Shown: positions 1 through 8,288, counted from the stretch's first letter. The stretch is 13,229 bases of DNA from JAZQUM01 sp045631305 (GCA_045631305.1 JAZQUM010000131.1:1-13229), one strand, 5' to 3'. Numbers and translations: made by a program. The notes: generated by a model from the letters alone, not told the origin.

Positions 1-155
1 CACACCGCATCCTCATCCAGCGCGTTGGCACCAAGCCCGTAAACCGTTTCCGTGGGGATAGCCAATAAGCCGCCGCCCGCCACAATGGCAGCCGCAGCAG
101 CAATTTCTTCTATTTGATTTTCGGGATCTGAAATATGAAAAACTTTGGTTTCCAC
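1..155 (-). CDS. tsaC: L-threonylcarbamoyladenylate synthase (TsaC/Sua5/YrdC family), N-terminal part
   Basis: Only the first 51 codons are present; the gene runs off the left edge. The family makes threonylcarbamoyl-AMP from threonine, bicarbonate and ATP, the first step of t6A formation at A37 of ANN-decoding tRNAs, in the cytoplasm. Residues 34-45 read PTETVYGLGANA, the family's characteristic nucleotide/threonine-site motif, after an alanine- and glycine-rich helix (AAAAAIVAGGG). The start is a GTG at 155, chosen because AGAAGGAT lies just upstream and the prfA stop is only 3 bp away, so the two genes are almost certainly co-transcribed. The partner t6A genes tsaE and tsaB lie at 8393-9525 on the other strand. 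TsaC or the longer Sua5 form cannot be distinguished because the C-terminus is missing. Confidence 0.88.
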   Translation of the reverse strand, partial: METKVFHISDPENQIEEIAAAAAIVAGGGLLAIPTETVYGLGANALDEDAV

Positions 156-158
156 TTT

Positions 159-1223
159 TTATCCTTCTTCCGAAACTCTCATTTTTTCTGCCTGCTCGGC
201 AGTGGTCAGCGCGTCGATGATCTCGTCCAAATCACCATTCATAATGGCCTCCAGCTTGTAAAGTGTAAGGCCTATCCGGTGGTCAGTAACACGGCTCTGC
301 GGGTAATTGTAGGTACGGATCTTCACGCTGCGGTCACCGCTGCCAACCTGACTCTTTCGCTGGGCGGAATATTCGCTGCTGATACGCTCCTGCTCGATCT
401 CGTAAAGCTTGGAAGCCAGCATACGCATAGCCTTGGCGCGGTTTTCAAACTGGCTTCTCTCCTGCTGGCATTCTACCACAAGCCCACTGGGATGGTGGAT
501 AAGACGCACAGCGGAGGAGGTCTTATTTACATGCTGACCACCTGCACCGGAAGAACGGAACACCTGCATCTCAATGTCATTTTCATTGATCTGCACATCC
601 ACTTCTTCCATTTCAGGAAGCACTGCAACCGTGGCAGCGGAAGTATGAATACGACCGCCCGTTTCCGTTTCGGGCACGCGCTGCACGCGGTGCACGCCGC
701 TTTCAAAATGCAAGCGGGAATAAGCACCGTCACCTGCAATGGTGAAGCTAATCTCCTTGATGCCGCCAAGTTCCGTTTCGTGAATATCGTTGATCTCCGT
801 TTTCCAGCCGCGGCGCTCAGCATACATGGAATACATGCGGTAGAGATTGTAGGCAAAGAGAGCCGCCTCTTCGCCGCCTACGCCGCCGCGGATCTCCATA
901 ATGACATTGCGGGAAGCATTTGGGTCTTTGGGCAGCAGCAAAATCTTCAGTTCCTGCTCCAACCGCTCCATATTTTCCTTGGCATCCGCAATTTCTTCCT
1001 GCGCCATTTCCTTCATTTCAGGGTCAGAAAGCATCTCTTCCGCCTGCGCAAGGTTATCGGCATAGCGGCTATATTCGCGGTAAGTTTCCACCAGCGGCGT
1101 CAACTCATGGACCTCGCGGTTCAGCCGACGCATTCTGTCGGGATCGGCATATACCTCAGGGTCGGAAAGTTCCTGCTGCAGCTGGTCAAAATGATTTGCG
1201 ATCTCACGCAATTTATCGATCAT
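159..1223 (-). CDS. prfA: Peptide chain release factor 1 (RF1)
   Basis: RF1 recognises UAA and UAG in the ribosomal A site and triggers peptidyl-tRNA hydrolysis. The protein is 354 aa, the normal RF1 length. An acidic helical N-terminal domain (about 1-100) is followed by the codon-recognition domain, which has P-E-T at 184-186. That is the RF1 PxT tripeptide, not the SPF of RF2. The catalytic loop GAGGQHVNKT lies at 226-235, with the methylatable GGQ at 228-230. The ATG at 1223 is preceded by AAAGGAG at good spacing. A flavodoxin-like gene lies 41 bp upstream and tsaC/sua5 3 bp downstream. In many Firmicutes the GGQ glutamine methyltransferase gene prmC sits directly after prfA; here it does not, so it must lie elsewhere or be absent. 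Confidence 0.97.
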   Translation of the reverse strand: MIDKLREIANHFDQLQQELSDPEVYADPDRMRRLNREVHELTPLVETYREYSRYADNLAQAEEMLSDPEMKEMAQEEIADAKENMERLEQELKILLLPKDPNASRNVIMEIRGGVGGEEAALFAYNLYRMYSMYAERRGWKTEINDIHETELGGIKEISFTIAGDGAYSRLHFESGVHRVQRVPETETGGRIHTSAATVAVLPEMEEVDVQINENDIEMQVFRSSGAGGQHVNKTSSAVRLIHHPSGLVVECQQERSQFENRAKAMRMLASKLYEIEQERISSEYSAQRKSQVGSGDRSVKIRTYNYPQSRVTDHRIGLTLYKLEAIMNGDLDEIIDALTTAEQAEKMRVSEEG

Positions 1224-1264
1224 AAAATAACTCCTTTCTTTTCCTCACTACAGAAAAGAAAAAG

Positions 1265-1756
1265 CTATTTTCCACCTTCCAGATAATTCTGCACGCTTTT
1301 TACAAACTGATTCAACCAGAACTGATAACCCACCGCTTTGCTGCGCAGGGAAACATCCAGCACACGGGGCTTTTCGGTATAAAGGTCCATCTGGCGGAAC
1401 ACATCTTCACAGCGCTGATCGCTGCTGCGGGTCACCACATAAGCGGTATCGGGCAGTTCTTTGCCTCGGCGCTTCAAAAAGCCACGCATCACAGCACTGC
1501 AGCGTCCGGCCCAAACAGGGGTTCCCAAAATCACCAGGCGGTATTCATGCAAAGGCTTATCCGTTTCAAAGCGCTTGAGACGGTGGGTATTTTTCCGCAC
1601 CGCATCCAGACCGCTCATGATAAAGCCCATAGTGCCGCTGCGGTTGATCTCGTCCTGAATGCCCACGATCTCAGCATCCAATGCCAGGGCGATCTCCTCC
1701 ATAGCACGCTTGGTCTTACCCGTGCGGGAATAGTAGAGGCACAAAATATCACTCAT
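1265..1756 (-). CDS. Flavodoxin-like FMN-binding protein
   Basis: This is a 163-aa cytoplasmic protein with a flavodoxin fold. The FMN phosphate-binding loop YSRTGKT is at residues 9-15 (flavodoxins have S/T-x-T-G-x-T), after the hydrophobic first strand DILCLYY. The second flavin loop region is GTPVWAGR at 78-85, where flavodoxins usually have the isoalloxazine-contacting aromatic residue (W82). It probably carries electrons or acts as a small NAD(P)H-independent flavoprotein; the substrate or partner cannot be told. The ATG at 1756 follows AGGAG. It lies 18 bp after the DUF218 gene and 41 bp before prfA on the same strand, so it belongs to the same operon. It resembles the unannotated flavodoxins scattered through clostridial genomes more than the short classical electron-transfer flavodoxins. 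Confidence 0.85.
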   Translation of the reverse strand: MSDILCLYYSRTGKTKRAMEEIALALDAEIVGIQDEINRSGTMGFIMSGLDAVRKNTHRLKRFETDKPLHEYRLVILGTPVWAGRCSAVMRGFLKRRGKELPDTAYVVTRSSDQRCEDVFRQMDLYTEKPRVLDVSLRSKAVGYQFWLNQFVKSVQNYLEGGK

Positions 1757-1774
1757 ATACCGTTTCTCCTTTTA

Positions 1775-2521
1775 TCAGAAGATCATATCTTTTATCAATG
1801 CAAAGGCTTCCCGCAGATAATAGTTTACCTGCAGCCACCACCATGGGATCGCCGCACCTACACCGAAGACCGTTTCATATCCTTGTTCAGAAGCCAGCAT
1901 ACAGGCGCGGGTCACATGAAAACCGTTGGTCACAATAGCGATGCAAGCATTTCCCACATCTATTCCGTACCCCGCCAGCACTTCCTTGGAAAAGGCCAGG
2001 TTTTCCTCTGTGCTGGTAGAGCGCTCTTCCAAAAGAAGCACCGCTCTTGTTTCTTCCAAAGCGCGGCGCATAGCCTCCGCTTCCGTGATATCCTCCCTGG
2101 GCCCTTGCCCGCCGGAAAGCACCACGGGAATATCGGGGTGCCCGGCAACGTACTCCATTGCCGCACGAATTCTGGTTTGCAGCACGAGACTGGGATTTTC
2201 CCCGTTGACTCCCGCGCCCAAAACGATCACCGCATCGGCATCAAGGGCGGAATATCCCTCCGCTCCGCGATAGATAAAATACCCTTCTATCACCAAAAGC
2301 AGGGAAAAAACCACGACAAGACCGTAACGCAATATCACTTTACACACTTTGCCGCACTTTGATTTTTTGCCCCAAAGGAACAACACTCTATCCAGAGCGC
2401 AAAGCACAGCAAGGAAAAAGCAGAAAACCGCGGAAAACTTCATACCGGGGATGCACCAAATAAGTGCAGCCAGCAAAAGCAGCACCGCAGCAAGCTTCCA
2501 GTGTAACGGCAGCTTCTTCAT
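1775..2521 (-). CDS. DUF218/YdcF (SanA/ElyC-like) membrane protein
   Basis: This 248-aa protein has three predicted membrane segments (about 10-24, 28-50 and 63-84) and then a DUF218 domain from about 95 to 240. Visible family motifs are VIVLGAG (98-104), LSGGQG (135-140), ITEAEAM (145-151), ERSTSTEEN (166-174) and VTNGFHVTRA (197-206). The last carries the conserved His and Arg of this fold. Members such as SanA and ElyC of E. coli affect envelope integrity or peptidoglycan precursor metabolism, but the biochemical activity is poorly defined. Placement behind ddl and murF is consistent with an envelope role; that is inference. The ATG at 2521 follows GGGGAG, which overlaps the end of the ABC-F gene; the genes are 3 bp apart, suggesting coupled translation. 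Confidence 0.88.
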   Translation of the reverse strand: MKKLPLHWKLAAVLLLLAALIWCIPGMKFSAVFCFFLAVLCALDRVLFLWGKKSKCGKVCKVILRYGLVVVFSLLLVIEGYFIYRGAEGYSALDADAVIVLGAGVNGENPSLVLQTRIRAAMEYVAGHPDIPVVLSGGQGPREDITEAEAMRRALEETRAVLLLEERSTSTEENLAFSKEVLAGYGIDVGNACIAIVTNGFHVTRACMLASEQGYETVFGVGAAIPWWWLQVNYYLREAFALIKDMIF

Positions 2522-2524
2522 AAG

Positions 2525-4429
2525 TTACTCCCCGGCTTCTTCAGCCAGTTCTGCCCAGCGCTCCATCAGCTGCTCCAGTTCCTCTTCGGCACGAAGCTTT
2601 TCTTCATAGATTTCGTTGAGCTTTTCAGCATCGCAGGCATACGTCTCCATATCCTGTTCCAGCGCGGCAATCTTCTCTTCCGTTTTGCCGATCTCGCGCT
2701 CACAGACAGCCAGCTGCTTTTTGGCAGCATAAGCATTCTTGTTGGAGCGGACACGGGGCTGTGCCTCCGTTTTCTTTTCCTTCTCTTTTACTTCAGCGCG
2801 GGGCGCATTTTTCACCTGTTCGGCCTTGATCTGACGGTAGCGCTCAAAGCCCATGGGATAATCGGTAATAACACCGTTTTCCAGTTCCCAGATGCGGGTG
2901 GCAAAGCGCTGGATAAAATAGCGGTCATGGGACACGAAAAGCAGCGCCCCGTCATATGCTTCCACCGCTTCTTCGATCCACTCGCGGGAATCGATATCCA
3001 GATGGTTAGTAGGTTCGTCCAGGATCAGAAGGTTGATCTCCTCATCCATCAGCATACAAAGCCGCAGACGGCTCTGCTCACCGCCCGAAAGCACGGAAAC
3101 ACTCTTGAACACGTCTTCCCCCTGGAATTTATAGGCAGCAAGACGGTTTCGTGCGCTTTGAGGTGTCATGTCCTTTTTGGCATAGAGCATAGTATCCACC
3201 AGATTGCGCTCAGGCACGTCAAAGCGGATGATCTGGGGCAGATAAGCCGCGCGCACGGAAGGACCCTGACGGATGCGGCCTTCATCAGGCATTTCCTCGC
3301 CCACGATGGTTTTGATCAAAGTGGATTTACCCGTGCCGTTATCGCCGATGATGGCAATGCGTTCGCCGCCTTCCACCATCAGATTCAGCCCGGAAAAGAG
3401 ATTCTTTTCCCCGTAACCCTTGGCAACATTTTTCAGCACCAGCACTTCATCGCCATGGAATTCCGCCGTGGCAAACTGCTGGCGCATTTTGCGTTCCTTG
3501 GTGGGTTTTGCGGTGGTGCGCATACGCTCAATGCGCTTTTCCATGGAAAAGGCTCGCTTGTGGAGGGCATCATTACCCATGAAAGCCCAAAGATGAAGCT
3601 TGTCCGCCGCTTCGGTAAGCTGCTGGATTTTAGCCTGCTCTTTGAGATACTGCTTCATGCGCTCCTGATAGCGGCGCTCTTTTTCAATAGCATAAAAACT
3701 GTAGTTCCCGGAATAGAATTCAGCTTTACCGTTCAGCACCTCGATGATGCGGGTAACGGTTTTATCCAGGAAATAGCGGTCATGGGAAATGGTAAGAACG
3801 GTGCCCTTGAAATGGGAAATATATTCTTCCAGCCACTCGGTTGCATGAAGATCCAGATGGTTAGTAGGTTCGTCCAGAAGGAGGATATCCGTATCTTCCA
3901 GAATAAGGCGCGCCAGGTTCACGCGGGTCTTTTCACCGCCGGAAAGATTTTCAAAAAGCTGCTTGCGCATAGCTTCCGAAATGGAAAGACCGTTGGCCAC
4001 TTTGTTAACTCCCGTAGCCGTATCATAGCCGCCGAGGCCTTCAAAACGAGTGGTAAGTTCACCATAGCGCCGCAGCGTCTCTGCATCGCTTTCCCCTGCC
4101 GCCATTTTTTCGGCAAGGCGATCCATTTCCTCTTCCATGCGGTGCAGCCGCTCAAAAGCAGATTGCAACACATCTTCCACCGTGTAGCCCGCAGGATACA
4201 CAGGGATCTGGGAAATGAGCCCAATGCGGCGGTTGGCACCGATGATCACATCACCCGTATCGTAATCAATTTCCCCTGTGAGAATCTTGAAAAGGGTGGT
4301 TTTACCCGCGCCATTTTTTCCCAAAAGACCGACTCGCTCACCGGCGTCGATCTGGAAAGTGATGCCATCCAGTATTTTCTTTTCCAAATCAAAGGACTTC
4401 GTCAGTCCGCTTACGCTGATGTCGATCAT
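2525..4429 (-). CDS. ABC-F family ATPase (YdiF-like ribosome-associated factor)
   Basis: This 634-aa soluble protein has two ATP-binding cassettes and no membrane segments, the ABC-F layout. Cassette 1 has Walker A GKNGAGKT (37-44), signature LSGGE (162-166), Walker B ending LLLDEP (183-188) and switch His 215. An interdomain linker (about 240-320) has the basic-helical character of the P-site tRNA-interacting motif. Cassette 2 has GDNGTGKS (362-369), LSGGEQ (447-452), LLILDEP (467-473) and His 501. A charged C-terminal coiled coil fills about 565-634. Both catalytic Glu residues after Walker B are present, so both sites look active. ABC-F proteins bind the ribosomal E site and relieve stalling; some confer antibiotic resistance, but nothing here identifies a resistance subtype. 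Length and C-terminal coil fit the B. subtilis YdiF group. It begins 15 bp after murF, with AAGGAA overlapping the murF stop. Confidence 0.94.
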   Translation of the reverse strand: MIDISVSGLTKSFDLEKKILDGITFQIDAGERVGLLGKNGAGKTTLFKILTGEIDYDTGDVIIGANRRIGLISQIPVYPAGYTVEDVLQSAFERLHRMEEEMDRLAEKMAAGESDAETLRRYGELTTRFEGLGGYDTATGVNKVANGLSISEAMRKQLFENLSGGEKTRVNLARLILEDTDILLLDEPTNHLDLHATEWLEEYISHFKGTVLTISHDRYFLDKTVTRIIEVLNGKAEFYSGNYSFYAIEKERRYQERMKQYLKEQAKIQQLTEAADKLHLWAFMGNDALHKRAFSMEKRIERMRTTAKPTKERKMRQQFATAEFHGDEVLVLKNVAKGYGEKNLFSGLNLMVEGGERIAIIGDNGTGKSTLIKTIVGEEMPDEGRIRQGPSVRAAYLPQIIRFDVPERNLVDTMLYAKKDMTPQSARNRLAAYKFQGEDVFKSVSVLSGGEQSRLRLCMLMDEEINLLILDEPTNHLDIDSREWIEEAVEAYDGALLFVSHDRYFIQRFATRIWELENGVITDYPMGFERYRQIKAEQVKNAPRAEVKEKEKKTEAQPRVRSNKNAYAAKKQLAVCEREIGKTEEKIAALEQDMETYACDAEKLNEIYEEKLRAEEELEQLMERWAELAEEAGE

Positions 4430-4444
4430 GCTAATCTCTGTTCC

Positions 4445-5818
4445 TTAAAACTTGAATTCTCTGAGGTAATTTGCAGTGTGTTCCAGGTGGCAGAAGCGGG
4501 ATGCCTTTACCAGCATGGCAGCACCGGGCACGAAGGCTGCTGCGATATCTGCAAAAGCTTCTTCCTGCTTGGCATACCAGTGCACTTCGCTGCAGCCTGC
4601 TTCTTCTGCAGCCTTTGCGGTAAGACGGCTGCCTTCGCCGATAGCAAAGAGCACATCCACCTTAGATTCAGCAGCGCGAATACCCAGTTCGGTATGCGCC
4701 TTTTCTGCAGCTGCACCCAGTTCACCCATGTCGCCCAGAACAGCGATCTTCTTGGCGCATTCCATGTTGCTGAGAATCTGCAGCGCAGCGGACATGGACT
4801 GGGGATTTGCGTTATAGTAGTCATTGAGCAGCACACGGCCGTCAGCAAGCTTTTCAACCTTCATGCGGTCGCCGGTGGGAGTAAATTCGCTGACACCGCG
4901 GATGATCTCTTCGCGGGTCAGACCCAACTTTTCGCCGATGAGGGTAGCGATGGAGGAAGAATAGATCATGTGCACGCCGGGTGCGGGGATTTCCAGATCG
5001 TAAATCGTATTGCTGTCGGTGGTCACACGGCAGGAAATACCGTCCATACCACGGTCCACAATATCCGTCACGCGAACGGTACAGTTTTCACCGCTGCCGC
5101 AGCGGAAGATCATCTGGGGCAGTTCCACGGTGTTGAGCAGCGCATCGTCACCGCACATCACAGCGATACCGTCGCTCTTCAGGTTTTCAAAAATTTCGCA
5201 CTTGGCCTTGAGGATGCCTTCGCGGGTGCCGAAAAATTCGATATGCGCATCACCCACATTGGAGATAACAGCCACGTCGGGGCGCACGATCTCGCCAAGA
5301 TAGCGGATCTCGCCTGCGTGGTTCATACCGGTTTCGATAACAGCCACTTCATGGTCGGGCATCAGGCGGAACATGGTCATGGGAGTACCGATGTCATTAT
5401 TGAAGTTTGCTGCAGTCTTGAGCACATTGAAACGGGTGGAAAGAACAGTTGCGATCATTTCCTTGGTAGTGGTCTTGCCCACGCTGCCCGTTACCTGCAC
5501 GAAGGGAATGGAGAACTTGCTGCGATACCAGGAGGCAAGAGCCTTCAGGGCAAGGCGGGTATCAGCAACCTGAATGTAGAACTTGCCTTCCATCTTTTCT
5601 TCAGGCACTTTTGCGCAGATGCAGCCGGCAGCGCCGTCTGCCAAAGCGGAAGAAATAAAATCGTGGCCGTCAAACTTTTCGCCCACCCAGGGTACGAAAA
5701 GGCAGTCTTTTTCAATCTTACGGCTATCGGTACATACGGAAAGAATATCGCATTCGCCGCCGCATACCAGCGTACCGCCGGTGGCTTTTACCACATCACT
5801 CGTCTTAAAGCTTACCAT
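4445..5818 (-). CDS. murF: UDP-N-acetylmuramoyl-tripeptide--D-alanyl-D-alanine ligase
   Basis: MurF adds D-Ala-D-Ala to UDP-MurNAc-tripeptide using ATP, the last cytoplasmic amino-acid addition of peptidoglycan precursor synthesis. The 457-aa product has the Mur ligase order. The N-terminal UDP-binding domain includes DSRKIEKDCLFVP (31-43). The central ATPase has P-loop TGSVGKTTTKE (110-120), IETGMNHAGEI (161-171), NVGDAHIEFFG (187-197) and AKCE with the expected carbamylated Lys at 206. The C-terminal domain has PTGDRMK (314-320) and NDYYNANPQSM (332-342). The P-loop has Val where many MurFs have Asn. The start at 5818 was chosen over an in-frame ATG 48 nt upstream because AGGAGGAG sits 6 nt before it and because it overlaps the ddl stop (shared ATGGTAA), a translational coupling arrangement with the enzyme that supplies its substrate. 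Confidence 0.96.
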   Translation of the reverse strand: MVSFKTSDVVKATGGTLVCGGECDILSVCTDSRKIEKDCLFVPWVGEKFDGHDFISSALADGAAGCICAKVPEEKMEGKFYIQVADTRLALKALASWYRSKFSIPFVQVTGSVGKTTTKEMIATVLSTRFNVLKTAANFNNDIGTPMTMFRLMPDHEVAVIETGMNHAGEIRYLGEIVRPDVAVISNVGDAHIEFFGTREGILKAKCEIFENLKSDGIAVMCGDDALLNTVELPQMIFRCGSGENCTVRVTDIVDRGMDGISCRVTTDSNTIYDLEIPAPGVHMIYSSSIATLIGEKLGLTREEIIRGVSEFTPTGDRMKVEKLADGRVLLNDYYNANPQSMSAALQILSNMECAKKIAVLGDMGELGAAAEKAHTELGIRAAESKVDVLFAIGEGSRLTAKAAEEAGCSEVHWYAKQEEAFADIAAAFVPGAAMLVKASRFCHLEHTANYLREFKF

Positions 5819-6873
5819 TTTGCTCCTCCTCTGATTCTGAGAGATTCTTCTGTGATCATTTGACAAAGGGTCTCATAGTCGATACCTGCAGCAGCTGCTT
5901 CCTTGGGAAGAAGGCTGGCAGGAGTCAGGCCAGGCAGAGTGTTGATCTCAAGGCACCATACACCGCCCTTTTCATCCAACAAAAAGTCGCTGCGGGAATA
6001 AACCTCAACCCCCATAGCACGATGCAGCGCAAGGGCCATTTGGCCCATTTCCTTCTGCTCTTCCGCCGTGATATTGGCAGGGCAGATCTCCTTTGCGCCG
6101 CCGCTCTGATACTTGGAAACATAGTCAAAATACTTTCCTTCGGGAACGATTTCCACCGCAGGAAGATACTTGTCGCAAAGAACAGCTACCGCCAGTTCGC
6201 GACCGCTGATTTTTTCTTCCACGATCACGTGGTTGCCGTAATTCAGAATTTCCTTCAGCGCGGAAACAAGGTCTTCGCGGCTTTCGGGCAGGAACACGCC
6301 AATAGAAGAGCCGCCATTAACGATCTTCACCGCACAGGGCACGGGAAGCTTTTCCGCAAGCGCAGGAATATCTTCTTCGCAATATGTAAATTCGGACCAG
6401 GCAGGGGTCTTGATACCTGCGTAATCCATAATTTTTTTGGTAACGGATTTATCCATAGCCATACCGCTACCAAGATAACCCGCACCGGTATAGGGAATAC
6501 CCAAAAGATCAAAGGTTGCCTGCACACGGCCGTCTTCCCCGCAGGCACCGTGAAGCCCAAGGAACACAAGATCTGCCCTGGAGCAGATCTCCAGCACATT
6601 TTTACCAAACATACTGGCACTCTTATCTTTGCGCATCTTCCGAACCGCATCCAAATCAGGCTCGGCAGCCAAAATGGAAAACTGACCACAGCGGCCGTCT
6701 TCCACGTCAAAAAGTTCTTCCAGGTCGCCTTCGTAATCTTCAAGACCCAGGAACATATCCACCATCACGGCGCGATGTCCCAGCTTGCGCAGAGTCTTGC
6801 AAACGGACTGGCCGGACACCAGAGAAACAGTACGTTCTGTACTCAAACCGCCTGCCAAAACCACGATTTTCAT
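5812..6873 (-). CDS. ddl: D-alanine--D-alanine ligase
   Basis: Ddl joins two D-alanines using ATP; the dipeptide is the substrate of MurF, encoded next. The 353-aa protein shows the ATP-grasp family in order. N-terminal GGLSTERTVS is at 8-17 and LHGACGEDG at 107-115. MDKSVTKKIM (140-149) and KIVNGGSSIGV (183-193) follow, with the latter serine loop. KYFDYVSKYQ (247-256) carries the omega-loop Tyr typical of D-Ala:D-Ala rather than D-Ala:D-Lac ligases. YSRSDF (292-297) and EINTLPGLTP (309-318) supply metal ligands D296, E309 and N311. The ATG at 6873 is preferred to one 15 nt upstream because GGGGGA lies 7 nt before it, whereas the earlier ATG has no ribosome site. It is the first gene after a promoter, so it probably heads the ddl-to-tsaC transcript. 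Confidence 0.96.
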   Translation of the reverse strand: MKIVVLAGGLSTERTVSLVSGQSVCKTLRKLGHRAVMVDMFLGLEDYEGDLEELFDVEDGRCGQFSILAAEPDLDAVRKMRKDKSASMFGKNVLEICSRADLVFLGLHGACGEDGRVQATFDLLGIPYTGAGYLGSGMAMDKSVTKKIMDYAGIKTPAWSEFTYCEEDIPALAEKLPVPCAVKIVNGGSSIGVFLPESREDLVSALKEILNYGNHVIVEEKISGRELAVAVLCDKYLPAVEIVPEGKYFDYVSKYQSGGAKEICPANITAEEQKEMGQMALALHRAMGVEVYSRSDFLLDEKGGVWCLEINTLPGLTPASLLPKEAAAAGIDYETLCQMITEESLRIRGGAKW

Positions 6874-6950
6874 ATTTATTTCCCCCATCTCTGTGGATTA
6901 AACAATAAATTTTCCGAAAATAGCCATACTAATACTATTATAACTAAAGC

Positions 6951-6979
6951 ATTTTATCACACATTCCTGCCAAATACAA
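6951..6979 (-). promoter_or_regulatory. Promoter for the ddl-murF operon
   Basis: Read on the minus strand, a -35 TTGTAT (6974-6979) is followed after 17 bp by TAAAAT (6951-6956). TGA directly precedes the -10, giving an extended -10. It lies about 80 bp upstream of the ddl start, just inside the rodA terminator, where a new transcript must begin. A TATAAT on the same strand at 6937-6942 lacks a good -35 at 17 bp and is less likely. Confidence 0.65.
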
Positions 6980-6990
6980 CCAAAGTGCAA

Positions 6991-7023
6991 AAAGAAAAAG
7001 CCGCCTAAGGCGGCTTTTTCTTT
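6991..7023 (-). terminator. Rho-independent terminator after rodA
   Basis: This is a perfect 15-bp inverted repeat (AAAGAAAAAGCCGCC and its complement) around a 3-nt loop, 14 bp after the rodA stop. On the minus strand the GC-rich GCCGCC/GGCGGC core is followed by a run of T broken by one C. The structure is nearly symmetrical, but no plus-strand gene ends here, so it serves rodA and separates it from ddl. Confidence 0.92.
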
Positions 7024-7037
7024 TTATAACACAGAAA

Positions 7038-8219
7038 TCATGTCCGCAGCCACTCAGGCAACGAACGCTTCTTAATGCCAGAAACAATCCCCATAGCCAT
7101 ATACATCATCAGGATAGATGTACCACCGTAACTGAAAAACGGCAGTGTAAGGCCGATAACGGGCATAACATAAAGACACATGCCAATATTGGCAAGAATC
7201 TGGAAAAGCAGCATAGATGCCATGCCTACGCAAACATAAGAGGACATTGCCGATTTCGCAGAGTAGGCAATCATAAAACATCTGAGCACAATGGCAGAGA
7301 GCAAAAGCAACACAAAAATACAGCCGATCATACCCAATTCTTCTCCTACGGCAGAAAAAATAAAGTCATTGTACCGTTCAGGAAGAGATGAAGAATAAGA
7401 GGACTGGGTCTGGGTGCCGTTAAAAAGTCCCTGACCTGTTACCTGCCCCGAACCCAAAGCCAGAATACTGCGGCCCTGATGCCACCCTGCGCCCATGGGA
7501 TCCAGTTCGTGATCAAAGAGGACTGCAATGCGGCTTCGCATATGGGAAGGCAGCAGTTCAAAATGCCACAAGGCCCAGAACCCGCCTACGGCCGCCGCAC
7601 CGCCAATAGCAAACCAGCGAAGCGCCATACCCGCAGCAAAACTCATGCCCACAAAAATCATTACATACACCAGCGCAGAGCCAGCGTCACGGCTCATGGC
7701 ATACAAAAGTCCCACCATGAAAACCATGTGTGCCAGCGGCTGAATTACATTGCCAAATGCCTTGAGATCCCGCTCTTCGCGAAGCTTTGCCAACTGCCAG
7801 GCAAGAAGAATGGTGTAGGTAATTTTCACCACTTCTGCAGGCTGGACCGTCATAGGAAAGCTTGCCAGCGCCGAAATGCCCAACATTTTACCAATGGTCT
7901 GAGGCCCCAGCCATGCGCGGTTACCGTTAACAGAAACACCAAGCGGCGTGCGCAGCAGCAGAAACAGCGCCACATTAAACCCAAGGATCCATTTCCATTT
8001 CTGCGGCAGTTCCTCCACATCTACAGAAGAAAGGAGAAAATAGAACACAATGCCTAGCAGCATACCAAGGCTTTGCACTACCACAAACTTACCTGAACCC
8101 GTATGCCGCGTTGCACTGGCAATAATCAAAATACCAAAAAGCGTCGACACCGTGCAAAGACCCAGCAGCACCAGATCTGCCTGACGGATAAAATCACTCA
8201 TGGTTTGCTTTACCCGCAA
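7038..8219 (-). CDS. rodA: SEDS-family peptidoglycan glycosyltransferase (RodA/FtsW type)
   Basis: SEDS proteins polymerise lipid II into glycan strands in the membrane, working with a class B penicillin-binding protein. The 393-aa protein is highly hydrophobic with about ten predicted membrane segments. Visible family motifs are VNGNRAWLG (97-105), QPAEVVKI (126-133), DAGSALV (178-184), PERYNDFIF (280-288), GEELG (292-296) and GLTLPFFSYGGTS (356-368). The putative catalytic Asp is D285. The GTQTQ stretch before the PERYNDFIF loop favours RodA, but FtsW or SpoVE cannot be excluded, and no mre/min or division neighbours are present to decide. The TTG at 8219 is chosen because AAAGGAGGAG lies at ideal distance; the ATG six codons later is too far from it. 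It is transcribed alone, between its own promoter and a terminator. Confidence 0.93.
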   Translation of the reverse strand: MRVKQTMSDFIRQADLVLLGLCTVSTLFGILIIASATRHTGSGKFVVVQSLGMLLGIVFYFLLSSVDVEELPQKWKWILGFNVALFLLLRTPLGVSVNGNRAWLGPQTIGKMLGISALASFPMTVQPAEVVKITYTILLAWQLAKLREERDLKAFGNVIQPLAHMVFMVGLLYAMSRDAGSALVYVMIFVGMSFAAGMALRWFAIGGAAAVGGFWALWHFELLPSHMRSRIAVLFDHELDPMGAGWHQGRSILALGSGQVTGQGLFNGTQTQSSYSSSLPERYNDFIFSAVGEELGMIGCIFVLLLLSAIVLRCFMIAYSAKSAMSSYVCVGMASMLLFQILANIGMCLYVMPVIGLTLPFFSYGGTSILMMYMAMGIVSGIKKRSLPEWLRT

Positions 8220-8224
8220 TTTTT

Positions 8225-8234
8225 CTCCTCCTTT
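8225..8234 (-). promoter_or_regulatory. Strong ribosome binding site fixing the TTG start of rodA
   Basis: On the minus strand this reads AAAGGAGGAG, a near-perfect anti-16S match. Its GGAGG core ends 7 nt before the TTG at 8219. The next in-frame ATG (8201) would be about 25 nt from it, so the TTG is the likely initiation codon. Confidence 0.85.
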
Positions 8235-8288
8235 CTTCGCATCACAGAGCTATTTTCTCCCTATGACACCATTTTTTAGTATGCTCAA

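Noticed and set aside
1224..1264. A hairpin between the flavodoxin gene and prfA as a possible terminator
   Set aside because: The stem (CTTTTC with GAAAAG) is short and AT-rich with no proper T-tract after it, and the right arm runs into the prfA ribosome site; it is too weak to call.
2927..5863. A very long open frame (978 codons) on the plus strand opposite the ABC-F gene and murF
   Set aside because: It is antisense to two unmistakable genes, shows no domain I recognise, is rich in His/Phe/Leu as expected from reverse-complemented codons, and has no ribosome site.
5819..5866. An upstream in-frame ATG start for murF giving 16 extra residues
   Set aside because: The extra residues are polar and unlike MurF N-termini, and the strong AGGAGGAG lies within them, positioned for the start at 5818.
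6874..6888. An upstream in-frame ATG for ddl
   Set aside because: It has no ribosome site; the GGGGGA that overlaps it serves the ATG at 6873, which begins at the conserved MKIVVLAGG.
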